Of a stretch of 64,000 nt of DNA, positions 44,391-52,621 are shown in pieces. Source of the stretch: Alphaproteobacteria bacterium. GTDB taxonomy: Bacteria; Pseudomonadota; Alphaproteobacteria; Rickettsiales; SXRF01. The position numbers and the translations under genes are program-made. The DNA lies in assembly GCA_020049775.1 (NCBI GenBank), contig JAGVLO010000002.1, positions 1 to 64,000 of the forward strand. Reading direction: 5' to 3'. The notes below the pieces were generated by a model. The model did not search any database. It saw only the letters and a program-made list of their open reading frames with translations, and was not told the DNA's origin. Position 1 is the first letter of the stretch; every line of letters begins with the position of its first letter.

Positions 44391-44578
44391 GTCTCTCTAT
44401 AGTTCGTCAGGGAAAATGATGCCATCCTTAAGTATACACCTGAACTCAAATCGTTTTCTACTATAGCTTTTATGCAAGCAAAAGTCGACCTTTAGGCGAG
44501 AATTTACCTAAAATACTGCATAGATTGTGGATATCAGGCAACTCTATGAATGGAATTGCAAATTAGATATGCCGTAAA

Positions 44579-45394
44579 TTACAGGCTAAAACGCTCGCCC
44601 AGATAGACGCGGCGCACATCAACATTGTTGACAATTTCAGAAGGCGTGCCTTCCATCAGCACCGTGCCGTCATGCATGATGTAGGCGCGGTCGATGATAT
44701 CCAGCGTTTCGCGAACATTGTGATCAGTGATAAGCACGCCGATGCCGCGATCCTTGAGATGCTTCACCAGATTGCGCACTTCATCCACTGCAATCGGGTC
44801 GATGCCTGCAAGCGGTTCGTCGAGCAAAATAAAAGACGGGCGGCTGGCCAGCGCGCGTGCGATTTCCACGCGGCGGCGCTCACCGCCGGAAAGCGTAACG
44901 CCTTCTGCCATGCGCAGGTGGGTGATAGAAAATTCCGCGAGCAGCTCATCGAGCATCATGTGGCGCGTGGACGGGTCTTTTTCATGTATTTCCAGTACGG
45001 AAAGGATATTCTGCTCCACCGTCAGTCCACGGAAAATCGAGGCTTCCTGCGGCAAGTAGCCGATGCCCATACGCGCGCGGCGGTACATGGGAAGGCGCGT
45101 GATATCTTCGCCATCAAGCATGATGGTACCGATGTCTGGCTGGATAAGTCCGGTAATCATGTAGAAGCAGGTGGTCTTGCCGGCACCGTTAGGGCCAAGC
45201 AGACCGACGGCCTCGCCGTGCTGGAGCTGCAGCGAAACATCGCGCACAACCGGACGCCCGCCATACCGTTTGCCGATATGCGTTACCTCAAGGCCGTTAT
45301 TGGTAGTCACCAGCCTCGGGCCTAACGTCATGTCTTGTATGTCGCTACTTATCCCATCCATGGGAGCATCCTGTCTTTTCCAAAACCACAGCAT
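44579..45394 (-). CDS. lptB: LPS export ABC transporter ATPase LptB
   Basis: 271 residues. Walker A GPNGAGKTT, signature LSGGERRR and Walker B FILLDEPLAGID. It powers extraction of LPS from the inner membrane with LptFG. About 30 extra N-terminal residues precede the usual LEVTHIGKRYGG start, so translation may begin internally. It follows lptA by 11 bases. Confidence 0.95.
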   Translation of the reverse strand: MLWFWKRQDAPMDGISSDIQDMTLGPRLVTTNNGLEVTHIGKRYGGRPVVRDVSLQLQHGEAVGLLGPNGAGKTTCFYMITGLIQPDIGTIMLDGEDITRLPMYRRARMGIGYLPQEASIFRGLTVEQNILSVLEIHEKDPSTRHMMLDELLAEFSITHLRMAEGVTLSGGERRRVEIARALASRPSFILLDEPLAGIDPIAVDEVRNLVKHLKDRGIGVLITDHNVRETLDIIDRAYIMHDGTVLMEGTPSEIVNNVDVRRVYLGERFSL

Positions 45395-45405
45395 ATAGTT
45401 TTACA

Positions 45406-46029
45406 TCATTTTTTGTCTTTTGTAACGCCCTGATTTTGTTCAGGAACAAATAAAGCGCGAACCCTCTGCTTTCCCTGCCCCGGTACGGACTCTGCGCTTC
45501 CTGCCGCTTTTTGGCCGGGATTGCTGGTCAGCTTGCTCTGGCCGGTGGCAAAGCTATAGGTAAGATGCTCACCTTTAAGAACATTCTGGCCTCTGGTCAG
45601 CACCACGTTATTATCGAGGTAAATGGTGTTGTTTTCCACATCATACGTACCCTTGGCGCCGCTGGCGGTTTCCTCGGGGGTGGATAAAAATACACTTCCG
45701 GTGGCCTCAATCTTCTCGATTGCGTTCTTTTCTTCCTCGGTAGTGGCCTTTTTAGCCTCTGTTTTGGGCTTTTCCTTGCTGCCGGGCTTGGCCTCTTCCT
45801 GCGCGCGATAAAACACGGTCATCTGGTCAGCCTTAAGGCGCACATCCTTCTGGATGGCAACAACATGGCCGGTGAATACGGCGCGGTTTTCTTCCTGAAA
45901 TACTTCCAGCGTGTCAGATGTCACTTCGATCGGGTCGCTGTTCCTGCGCGATTTTAGGGGGTTTTCCTTGGCAGATACAGACGATGCCAACACAGTTCCT
46001 GCCAGTAATGCCAATGCGAGTGTTTTCAT
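45406..46029 (-). CDS. lptA: LPS transport periplasmic protein LptA
   Basis: 207 residues. Signal peptide ends in SSVSA. An OstA/LptA beta-jellyroll follows (PIEVTSDTLEVFQEENRAVFTGHV; NTIYLDNNVVLTRGQNVLKGEHL). A Lys/Glu-rich insert at about 85-105 lies between the strands. It bridges the periplasm between LptC and LptD. The tail is basic (VTKDKK). Confidence 0.92.
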   Translation of the reverse strand: MKTLALALLAGTVLASSVSAKENPLKSRRNSDPIEVTSDTLEVFQEENRAVFTGHVVAIQKDVRLKADQMTVFYRAQEEAKPGSKEKPKTEAKKATTEEEKNAIEKIEATGSVFLSTPEETASGAKGTYDVENNTIYLDNNVVLTRGQNVLKGEHLTYSFATGQSKLTSNPGQKAAGSAESVPGQGKQRVRALFVPEQNQGVTKDKK

Positions 46030-46034
46030 ATTAC

Positions 46035-46625
46035 CTATCGGTATAATTTCATTTTAACATTGCCGCTGAAGCGAATGACACGGCCACGATCTTTGACCTC
46101 AAAACTGTCAGCTGTCAGCGTACCCGGGGGTCCCTGTCCCTCCACAGGCATGTTACCGTAGGCGTTGCCTTTCTGTATGTCAACATGGGCGTAATCGCTG
46201 CGAAATTCATAGCCGCCCTCGTAGAACATATTTACCTTCTCACGCAACTCGAGTTCTTTACTGTTTATGTTTAGTTTTCCATCTCCGGCATTGACTGCCA
46301 TCCAAGCACCGTCGCCCATCAGCATGTCACCGCGCACTTTGCTTAGCACAACATTATCACTGTCCAGTTGCGTGGCAGTTTCGGCAATGACGGTAAATGG
46401 CTGGTTGCGCGCATCCACACCCTGATAATGCGGCTTCAACATCACGTTCTGGAGGTTCTCGGCACTCTTTTGCATTTGGGAGAATGCCACGCGCATACCG
46501 CTGTCGCTGCTGTTGTCAGATGCCAGCCATACCACCATGCCCACCACAAACACAATCAGCATCCACAGCGAACTGCGCGCGAATGATACCCAGCGTGTGT
46601 AGCGTTTTACCGACACAGCAACCAC
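46035..46625 (-). CDS. lptC: LPS transport protein LptC
   Basis: 196 residues. One N-terminal membrane helix (about 18-36), then a periplasmic LptC jellyroll (VDARNQPFTVIAETATQLD; GTLTADSFEVKDRGRVIRFSGNVKMKL). It passes LPS from LptBFG to LptA. It lies five bases before lptA and four after kdsD. Confidence 0.9.
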   Translation of the reverse strand: MVAVSVKRYTRWVSFARSSLWMLIVFVVGMVVWLASDNSSDSGMRVAFSQMQKSAENLQNVMLKPHYQGVDARNQPFTVIAETATQLDSDNVVLSKVRGDMLMGDGAWMAVNAGDGKLNINSKELELREKVNMFYEGGYEFRSDYAHVDIQKGNAYGNMPVEGQGPPGTLTADSFEVKDRGRVIRFSGNVKMKLYR

Positions 46626-46629
46626 GAAA

Positions 46630-47673
46630 TCAGACTATCCCTGCACGCAGGCAGTCATGGATATGCAGGATGCCTATCGGCTTTTCATCCTCAACAATGA
46701 ACAGGCTGGTAATGCGCTTCTCATTCATGATGGCAAGTGCCTCGGCTGCCAGCGCCTGCGGGCGGATGGTCAGCGGGTTTTTGGTCATCACCTCCGTCGC
46801 CTTCATGGAAAGCAGGTTGGGGTTCATATGGCGGCGCAGGTCACCATCGGTAATCACGCCGGCAAGACAGCCTTTGCTGTCTAGCACACCACTGCAACCA
46901 TAACGTTTTCCGGTTACCGATAGCAGCGCATCCGACATCAGCATGTCGCTTTCCACCAGCGGAATTTCCTTGCCTGTGTGCATCAGGTCGGCCACACGGA
47001 TAAATGCCTTGCCCAGTTTTCCACCAGGATGGAACACCGAAAAATCATCGCGCGAGAAGCCTTTGCGCTCAACCAGCGCCACGGCAAGCGCATCGCCCAG
47101 CGCCATCATCATCGTCGTAGAGGTAGTAGGCGCGCCGGTAATACAGGCCTCCGGCGTATTGGGCAGCACCATAGGAATGTCTGCTGCATCCACCAACATG
47201 GATTCCTTACGGCGCACCATGGCAATCAGTGGAATGGAAAAACGTTTGCAGTAGGCAATGAGGTCGGACAGTTCTGCGGTTTCGCCAGAGTTGGAAAGCG
47301 CTATCACGGCATCGTCCGGTGTAATCATACCGAGATCGCCATGGCTGGCTTCGCCCGGATGTACAAAATGGGCCGGCGTGCCTGTAGATGCCATGGTCGC
47401 CGCAATCTTGCGCGCCACATGACCGCTTTTACCCATGCCGCTGACTATCACACGACCCTTGATTTTTGATATACATTCTACAGCCTGTGCAAAATGATCG
47501 TCCAGCGTGTCGGCAAGCGACTGCAAACCCTTGATTTCCTGCTCAAGCACCTTGCGGCCATGCGCTATATCGCTGCTGGCCAGATTTTTGTCTTTGTTTT
47601 TGAATGCCGATGAATCATGCATTTTTTTAACCTTGGCTATCACTGTGTTCTGCATTCCGCCACTCCCAATCAT
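46630..47673 (-). CDS. kdsD: Arabinose-5-phosphate isomerase
   Basis: 347 residues: SIS domain (about 40-210; VSGMGKSGHVARKIAATMASTGTPA, LSNSGETAEL) and two C-terminal CBS domains. It makes arabinose 5-phosphate for KDO synthesis. The first 30 residues are extra compared with E. coli KdsD, so one of the early Met codons may be the true start. The lptC gene follows. Confidence 0.93.
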   Translation of the reverse strand: MIGSGGMQNTVIAKVKKMHDSSAFKNKDKNLASSDIAHGRKVLEQEIKGLQSLADTLDDHFAQAVECISKIKGRVIVSGMGKSGHVARKIAATMASTGTPAHFVHPGEASHGDLGMITPDDAVIALSNSGETAELSDLIAYCKRFSIPLIAMVRRKESMLVDAADIPMVLPNTPEACITGAPTTSTTMMMALGDALAVALVERKGFSRDDFSVFHPGGKLGKAFIRVADLMHTGKEIPLVESDMLMSDALLSVTGKRYGCSGVLDSKGCLAGVITDGDLRRHMNPNLLSMKATEVMTKNPLTIRPQALAAEALAIMNEKRITSLFIVEDEKPIGILHIHDCLRAGIV

Positions 47674-47736
47674 TATGTTTTTCTGCGGAATCCATTTTTA
47701 ATGTAATTGGGTTCTAATGTAAATAAACGCAAAAGT

Positions 47737-47757
47737 CAGGCCAAAAGAGCCTGTTTT
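47737..47757. terminator. Possible terminator between rnd and kdsD
   Basis: CAGGC, 7-base loop, GCCTG, then TTTT on the plus side. On the minus strand it follows rnd by about 22 bases and is trailed by ACTTTTGCG. The stem is short, so termination is plausible but unproven. Confidence 0.4.
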
Positions 47758-47778
47758 CACCAAAAAACGGCAAAAATC

Positions 47779-48393
47779 TTAGGAATGGGCGAAAATATCT
47801 TCGTTTTCCCAGCCTGCAAGGTCAAGTTCGGCTCGGAAAGGCAGAAAATTGAAACAGGCTTGCGCTAACTCTGTGCGCCCTTCGCGGGAAAGCATTTCAT
47901 TTAACTTTTCCCGCAGCTTATGCAGGTGCAGCACGTCAGAAGCCGCATATTCCACCTGCTCCGGCGACAGGGTCTTGGCACCCCAGTCCGAGCTTTGCTG
48001 CTGCTTGGAGATTTCCACGCCTAGCAGTTCCCTGCAAATATCCTTGTAGCCGTGGCGGTCCGTATAGGTACGTACAAGACGCGAAGCTGTGCGGGTGCAG
48101 TAAACATTGGTGAGGCTGATGCCAAGATAGCAGCGCATGATGGACAAATCGAAGCGCGCGAAGTGGAAAATCTTCACACGCGCGGGATCACTCAGTACTT
48201 TTATGAGGTTTGGCGCTTTGTAATTGTCGTGCGAGAGCTGCACCAGATGCGCGTCGCCATTGCCGTCGGAAAGCTGTACCACGCACAGGCGATCGCGCTT
48301 GTTATTCAGCCCCATTGCCTCGGTGTCCACGGCAATGTCGCCTTTCAAAACCAGCCCTGACGGCAAGTCGTCTTTATGCAGAGTATTGGTAAT
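47779..48393 (-). CDS. rnd: Ribonuclease D-like 3'-5' exonuclease (short form)
   Basis: About 204 residues. DEDD exonuclease domain only, without HRDC domains: DTEAMGL (motif I), FHFARFDLSIM (motif II), YAASDVLHLH (motif III). The first ATG-type start is not clear. TTG at 48366 has no ribosome site. Nine codons earlier an ATT at 48393 follows a perfect AGGAG by seven bases and restores the usual N-terminus (ITNTLHKDDLPSGL). The nearby ATG has AGGAG directly against it and is out of frame. I favour ATT, or a base-call error there. This short type is common next to lptC/kdsD in alphaproteobacteria. Confidence 0.85.
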   Translation of the reverse strand: MTNTLHKDDLPSGLVLKGDIAVDTEAMGLNNKRDRLCVVQLSDGNGDAHLVQLSHDNYKAPNLIKVLSDPARVKIFHFARFDLSIMRCYLGISLTNVYCTRTASRLVRTYTDRHGYKDICRELLGVEISKQQQSSDWGAKTLSPEQVEYAASDVLHLHKLREKLNEMLSREGRTELAQACFNFLPFRAELDLAGWENEDIFAHS

Positions 48394-48467
48394 GGCACAT
48401 CTCCTGTTTCTTCATTCAGCCAGAGTATTACCTAACGCCATCCCCAGCGCCAAGTCTTATTTTCAGC

Positions 48468-49139
48468 TCATGGGTATAGCGTAAGCACATATCCATCCAC
48501 CGTGTAGCTCCTGAACTGCCGTAAAAACGACATGCCCAGCAGCGACTGATCCATCGCCGCACGGTTTACCGATGCAGGCACATTGCGAAAACTGGCGGTA
48601 CCCACTTTCATGTTATCGAGCGTTACCCCTGCCCCTGCACCCCTTCCGTTGGCGGTGTTATACACACGGTTATAATCCAGAAGATCGATTACAAATCCGG
48701 CGCGTTCGGCATCACGCGGGGAAAGCACAATGTCGCTAGCGCCGGTATCTACCATGAAATTTACAGGAGCGCCGTTAATGATCGCTTCAATATAAAAATG
48801 TCCGTCTTCGCTGGCACGCACGCTCAGCCCGCCATCCACACTCATTTGTATCTGGTTGGGGAAAAGTTCCGCCTTGATGCGTTTCCATTGCAACGCGTCG
48901 CGGTAGCTGTACACCAGCACCAGCGCAAGGATAATAGCCAGCCAAATAGCGGCTTGCCTGAACAGCTCCGACACTTTGTGATAACGCGCCATCCAGCCGC
49001 CGCCTGCAAGCAATGCAATCATAATCGCAAGATAGATGATGCGCCCGATCTCGCCGTCGCGATTGACCGCATACGGAAATTTGGCCTGCAGCAGCAAGAC
49101 CAGTCCGGTAATACCCAATATCAGAATGACAAAACGCAT
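48468..49139 (-). CDS. Retropepsin-like aspartic protease (TIGR02281 type)
   Basis: 223 residues. Three N-terminal membrane helices (about 3-75), then a single-domain aspartic protease with the catalytic FMVDTGASDIVLS. This membrane-anchored clan AA family is widespread in alphaproteobacteria; it works as a homodimer on unknown substrates. It is separate from rnd (about 75 bases) and probably has its own promoter. Confidence 0.9.
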   Translation of the reverse strand: MRFVILILGITGLVLLLQAKFPYAVNRDGEIGRIIYLAIMIALLAGGGWMARYHKVSELFRQAAIWLAIILALVLVYSYRDALQWKRIKAELFPNQIQMSVDGGLSVRASEDGHFYIEAIINGAPVNFMVDTGASDIVLSPRDAERAGFVIDLLDYNRVYNTANGRGAGAGVTLDNMKVGTASFRNVPASVNRAAMDQSLLGMSFLRQFRSYTVDGYVLTLYP

Positions 49140-49243
49140 GAATGCAGCCTAGCCGTTCACTATAAGAACAGTAGAGTAGCAGACGTGCGTTAAGCAACTC
49201 TTAAATAAGGGGTAACTTAATACGATAAACAGGAAAGTGAGCC

Positions 49244-50860
49244 TTAGCCGCGGCCGGTTTCTACTGCTTGGGCGGGTGGGTTGCGGCGTTTGTATTCTGC
49301 CATAAGCTGGGATACTTCACTAGTCTTGAAGGCCGTTGAAAGCAACGTTTCCATCTTGCTTTCCAGCGAAGACGGCGCTGCGCGGCCAGACAAAGCCGCC
49401 ACATGGCTGCTGCGGTCAGTGCCGCTAAGGTCGATGTGAATCTCGTTTCCGGCAATGATGGCCGTATTTGCAAAACCTTCAGCCTTGAACGCATCCACCA
49501 CTGTGCGCAAATCGCCTGCTTCAGAGCCAATGGCTGCAAAACGAATGATCTTTGAACGCGACGGGAACGAAATGGTTGATTTGTCCAGCTCCTGTTCATG
49601 ATTGTGGCTATCACGCACCATTTTTTTGCGGAAGTCTTTCAGGAATGTCATAACCTGCTCGGCGGTTGAAGGTGCGGCGGCCACTTCGGTTGCATCCGGA
49701 ACAGGGATTGGCACTACTTCAACGGCAGGCGCCATACCGCGCACCTTCTCTGCCAGCATTTTATTGCTTATTCTGGTCTGTCCGGCTTCCATTACGTCAT
49801 TTCTATCAAGCCCCACAATAGTGACGCCGCTGACCGACGGGTCTGACTTGGACTGATAGCCTTTGATATACTCCTTGCCGTCTTCGCCAAAGTTGGCGCG
49901 AAGTTCCTGAAGGTAGGCCTGCTTGCGCTCACGTGGTAGATCCTGCGGAAAACGGAAAGACACGCTTTTTGAACCATCCACAAGGTTGGCTACTTCCGCA
50001 AGGTCAATGACCATTTCTGTATTTACACCTGCCTTGATAGCGCGGATTTTTTCAATAATTTCCGCTTTGCCAACCGCAGTATCAGATGTGATGCCCAGTT
50101 CTTCAGCCGTGATACCCGTAATCACGATACCACTGTTAGAAAGGTTGTTCTGTTGCTGGTAACCCCTAACGCGGTCCTTGCCTTCTTCGCCAAACTCGGC
50201 ACGCAGTTCCTTAAGGTCTGTATGCTTGGTTTTCTGCTCGGTATCCGCAGGAAAACGCAGTGCCACTCCGCCTTCAGGACTGTTTTCGGCATCCAGTGTA
50301 TATTGTGTTTCCAGAATAAAGTCTGCCTGCGTAGCTTCCGGTTCGGCTTTTTTCCTGTCATCACTGGCTGGCTTCTTGGCCGCTTTCTTATGTTTTGCCT
50401 TTTCAGCGATTGCTTCTTCCATGTCACGCACGGCAAGCTTCACATGCGAGCGCAGGTTGGAAAGCGTGGGGTCATATTGCTGGCGTATAGCCAGCAGGTC
50501 TTCCGTCGTGATGCCTTCCATTTCATCCTGCCTTGCACGGTCTTTCAGCTTAGGCAGGTGCATTTTCTTGGCGCTGCCGCGTAATTTTTCCAGCGCGGAT
50601 ACTAGTTGTTCGATATTCTCCTCTTCATGGAATACGATGCTGCGCTTGAGATGGCCTTCCGGAATATCAACGCTTTCATGTTTCAAAGATTTGACCAGTG
50701 CTTTAATGGCGCTTTCGTCACCGCTAAGCATTATGCTCGGCTTTGCCTGGTCACTGACATCAAGACGGAGTTCAACGTTTTTTACCACATCACTCAGAGC
50801 CTTTGGCTTGAACCAACTACCAAACCAGCTTGATCCAGACTTCTTTTCCGCAGTAGCCAT
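49244..50860 (-). CDS. Unassigned cytoplasmic protein with a duplicated ~50-residue module
   Basis: 538 residues; no family recognised and no signal peptide. It begins with a basic region, then a mixed alpha/beta N-terminal part (LRLDVSDQAKPSIMLSGDESAIKALVKSL). Two copies of a module lie at about 200-250 and 305-355, each of the form RFPxD...L.ELRA.FGE.GK..xxGYQ...SGxxIxG. They recall each other clearly, so this is an internal duplication. The C-terminus ends ETGRG. It borders the candidate origin on the left. Confidence 0.7.
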   Translation of the reverse strand: MATAEKKSGSSWFGSWFKPKALSDVVKNVELRLDVSDQAKPSIMLSGDESAIKALVKSLKHESVDIPEGHLKRSIVFHEEENIEQLVSALEKLRGSAKKMHLPKLKDRARQDEMEGITTEDLLAIRQQYDPTLSNLRSHVKLAVRDMEEAIAEKAKHKKAAKKPASDDRKKAEPEATQADFILETQYTLDAENSPEGGVALRFPADTEQKTKHTDLKELRAEFGEEGKDRVRGYQQQNNLSNSGIVITGITAEELGITSDTAVGKAEIIEKIRAIKAGVNTEMVIDLAEVANLVDGSKSVSFRFPQDLPRERKQAYLQELRANFGEDGKEYIKGYQSKSDPSVSGVTIVGLDRNDVMEAGQTRISNKMLAEKVRGMAPAVEVVPIPVPDATEVAAAPSTAEQVMTFLKDFRKKMVRDSHNHEQELDKSTISFPSRSKIIRFAAIGSEAGDLRTVVDAFKAEGFANTAIIAGNEIHIDLSGTDRSSHVAALSGRAAPSSLESKMETLLSTAFKTSEVSQLMAEYKRRNPPAQAVETGRG

Positions 50861-51072
50861 GTAAAACCCCTAATCATTTGTTTGAAAACATATAAAGTGA
50901 TTTACATTTATGTGTTTCCTGTTGGAAATAATCATAGCGATGTTTAATTAATTAATATAGTTAGGAAATGTGAAGTTTTGATGAAGAAAAGTTAAAATAA
51001 GCCTGCATTAGTTAATGTAATACAGCATGTTATTTATAAAGGGCTGTTTTTCGTTTGTTGCCACCAGAAATA
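50861..51072. other. AT-rich stretch left of the DnaA boxes
   Basis: Mostly AT with runs such as TTTAATTAATTAATATAG, suited to duplex unwinding. No open frame of note, and no CtrA box by my reading. Confidence 0.5.
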
Positions 51073-51269
51073 TTATCCACAACAAAACTCCCTGTGAATA
51101 ATCCCTTATCTATCTATCAAAAACAGATTTTTAGATAGTTATCCTCGTTTTGAATACAAATATTTATCCACAGCAAAATCGTGCGGCTACAAGTGAATAG
51201 GCATAATCGTAAAAATCATTCGCGTTTCTTAACTATTCAGTATAGCCTCGAGCAAGAGGATTATGCACA
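51073..51269. other. Candidate replication origin (four DnaA boxes in an AT-rich gap)
   Basis: Four perfect TTATNCACA boxes lie in 197 bases: TTATCCACA at 51073-51081 (+), TTATTCACA on the minus strand at 51101-51093, TTATCCACA at 51164-51172 (+), and TTATGCACA at 51261-51269 (+). The 420-base gap is strongly AT-rich. To the left nearly all genes run leftward, away from it. The last box overlaps the leader of the gene at 51282, so DnaA control of that gene is the main alternative. Confidence 0.55.
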
Positions 51270-51281
51270 AAGAGTGAAAAA

Positions 51282-51992
51282 ATGAGTACCAAGAATACTA
51301 ACCCCACGAAGGTCTTCACCGCTGACGACCTGACGTTCCTTGCCGGTTTCTTTACCGGAAAAACACTGGGCGAACTGGCTATCTCCCATGAAGACGCCAT
51401 GAAGTCCATCCGCGAAATCACCACAGTTGTGGATGATAAAGTGGATGACCCAAGGGAATCGCTGGCAACGTTCATATCGCAACTCGGGGCTGCCCTTAAT
51501 GAGATGGAATCCCCCGTAGCGCATCGCTATGCGGAACAGCTAACGAAGGCCGCCCAGAACGGGTTGCATCCCACCCATGTGGCATTGCAGGCTGTAAGCA
51601 CAGCACTGGAGGAAGCCCACCAGCATGCCGAGACACGTGATCCGGAAGTTCGCAAGAAAATCGCCAAGTCATTAAAGAAAGTGCCTGCGGCAATCGATTA
51701 TATTGTGGGCCAGATGGAATCCTTCGCCGCTGATTTCCGCTCGGCACAGGACAGTTTCCGGTCAGAACTTGACCATCAGAAAGCCATGGTGCCGGAAAAT
51801 ATGCGCGCGCATCAGGACGAGAACACCAAAATTCTGGAGCAGCTTGAAACAATAGATAAAATTTTTGCCCGTGCGCGCATGCCTGTACATAATTTTCGCG
51901 CGCAGCACATACGCATTAAAAATCTTGCCACACGGCTTGAAAAAGCTTTTATGCTTCCCCCTGCTACTGCATCAGAAGTGGCTATAAGCTGA
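51282..51992 (+). CDS. Unassigned helical protein
   Basis: 236 residues; no family recognised. It is mostly charged and predicted helical throughout, with heptad-like stretches near 75-130 and 165-225. There is no signal peptide or membrane segment. It starts 13 bases after the fourth DnaA box (ribosome site AAGAG/GAG near 51270), facing away from the candidate origin. An origin- or cell-cycle-related role would be only positional. Confidence 0.7.
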   Translation: MSTKNTNPTKVFTADDLTFLAGFFTGKTLGELAISHEDAMKSIREITTVVDDKVDDPRESLATFISQLGAALNEMESPVAHRYAEQLTKAAQNGLHPTHVALQAVSTALEEAHQHAETRDPEVRKKIAKSLKKVPAAIDYIVGQMESFAADFRSAQDSFRSELDHQKAMVPENMRAHQDENTKILEQLETIDKIFARARMPVHNFRAQHIRIKNLATRLEKAFMLPPATASEVAIS

Positions 51993-52000
51993 ATACAATT

Positions 52001-52174
52001 TTAGCGGAAAGCCCCTACTACCAGATTTTCGATATTGTCGTACATATTATCGACGTTTCCGGCAAGCAGCCCCATCGCCCCAATTACTGCAATAGTAATG
52101 AGTGCGACAATCAACCCATATTCGATGATTACGTCGCCACGCTCGTCTATAAGCAAGCGCTTAAGGCTATTCAC
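52001..52174 (-). CDS. Flp-type pilin
   Basis: 57 residues from GTG at 52174, with GGGCGGGGG about seven bases before. It reads VNSLKRLLIDERGDVIIEYG, then a 20-residue hydrophobic helix (LIVALITIAVIGAMGLL) and a short tail ending VVGAFR. That matches Flp/Fap pilins of Tad systems: short basic leader, G-[DA]-x-x-IEYG at the prepilin peptidase site, one helix. It is the likely substrate of a Tad apparatus that includes the CpaF-type ATPase at 41.6-42.8 kb. It is too small for a 60-residue ORF cut-off. Confidence 0.85.
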   Translation of the reverse strand: MNSLKRLLIDERGDVIIEYGLIVALITIAVIGAMGLLAGNVDNMYDNIENLVVGAFR

Positions 52175-52348
52175 GCGCGTACCCCCGCCCCAGTTTTGAC
52201 CTTAGTTCGGCCGCCATTCTAGCCGCTTACCTATTAATTTTATAATAAACAGGCGGCAATGGCAATTTATCATTGAAATTCATATGTTTCATAAAAATTG
52301 AGGCAAATTGCTTTAACCTCGGGCCATGCATAACAACGGCTTACACCA

Positions 52349-52597
52349 CTACCATCTATGCGCACGCTGGGCGCTCGGGGAATGCAGGTCATCAGTACCC
52401 TGCATCCGTTCTTCCCTGCGCTTCTGCTCTGCGCGGCGCATTTCAGCGCGGCATTTGTCAAACTCCGGTGTTTCTGGCGCTATCCCGCGGCTGACACATG
52501 CGTCGATTTCCTTTTGCGCCCGTTTCTGCGCGCGTTCCTCAGCAGAGCTGCAACCTATAACTAACAATACCAGTATGATGATGTAAGATGATTTCAT
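52349..52597 (-). CDS. Small lipoprotein
   Basis: 82 residues. Signal peptide ending in LLVIGC (lipobox Leu-Val-Ile-Gly-Cys), then a polar highly charged region (residues 20-70) with two Cys. No known family. It lies 24 bases downstream of the glycosyltransferase gene on the same strand. Confidence 0.7.
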   Translation of the reverse strand: MKSSYIIILVLLVIGCSSAEERAQKRAQKEIDACVSRGIAPETPEFDKCRAEMRRAEQKRREERMQGTDDLHSPSAQRAHRW

Positions 52598-52621
52598 GTC
52601 ATGTGCTGCCTTGTGCCAGAA

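Noticed and set aside
44491-44512. TTTAGG...CCTAAA inverted repeat between lptB and rpoN
   Set aside because: Six-bp AT-rich arms with a ten-base loop in an AT-rich gap are expected by chance.
52235-52250. TTAT-N7-TTAA upstream of the Flp pilin as a CtrA box
   Set aside because: The first half-site is off and there is no following C. The region is AT-rich.
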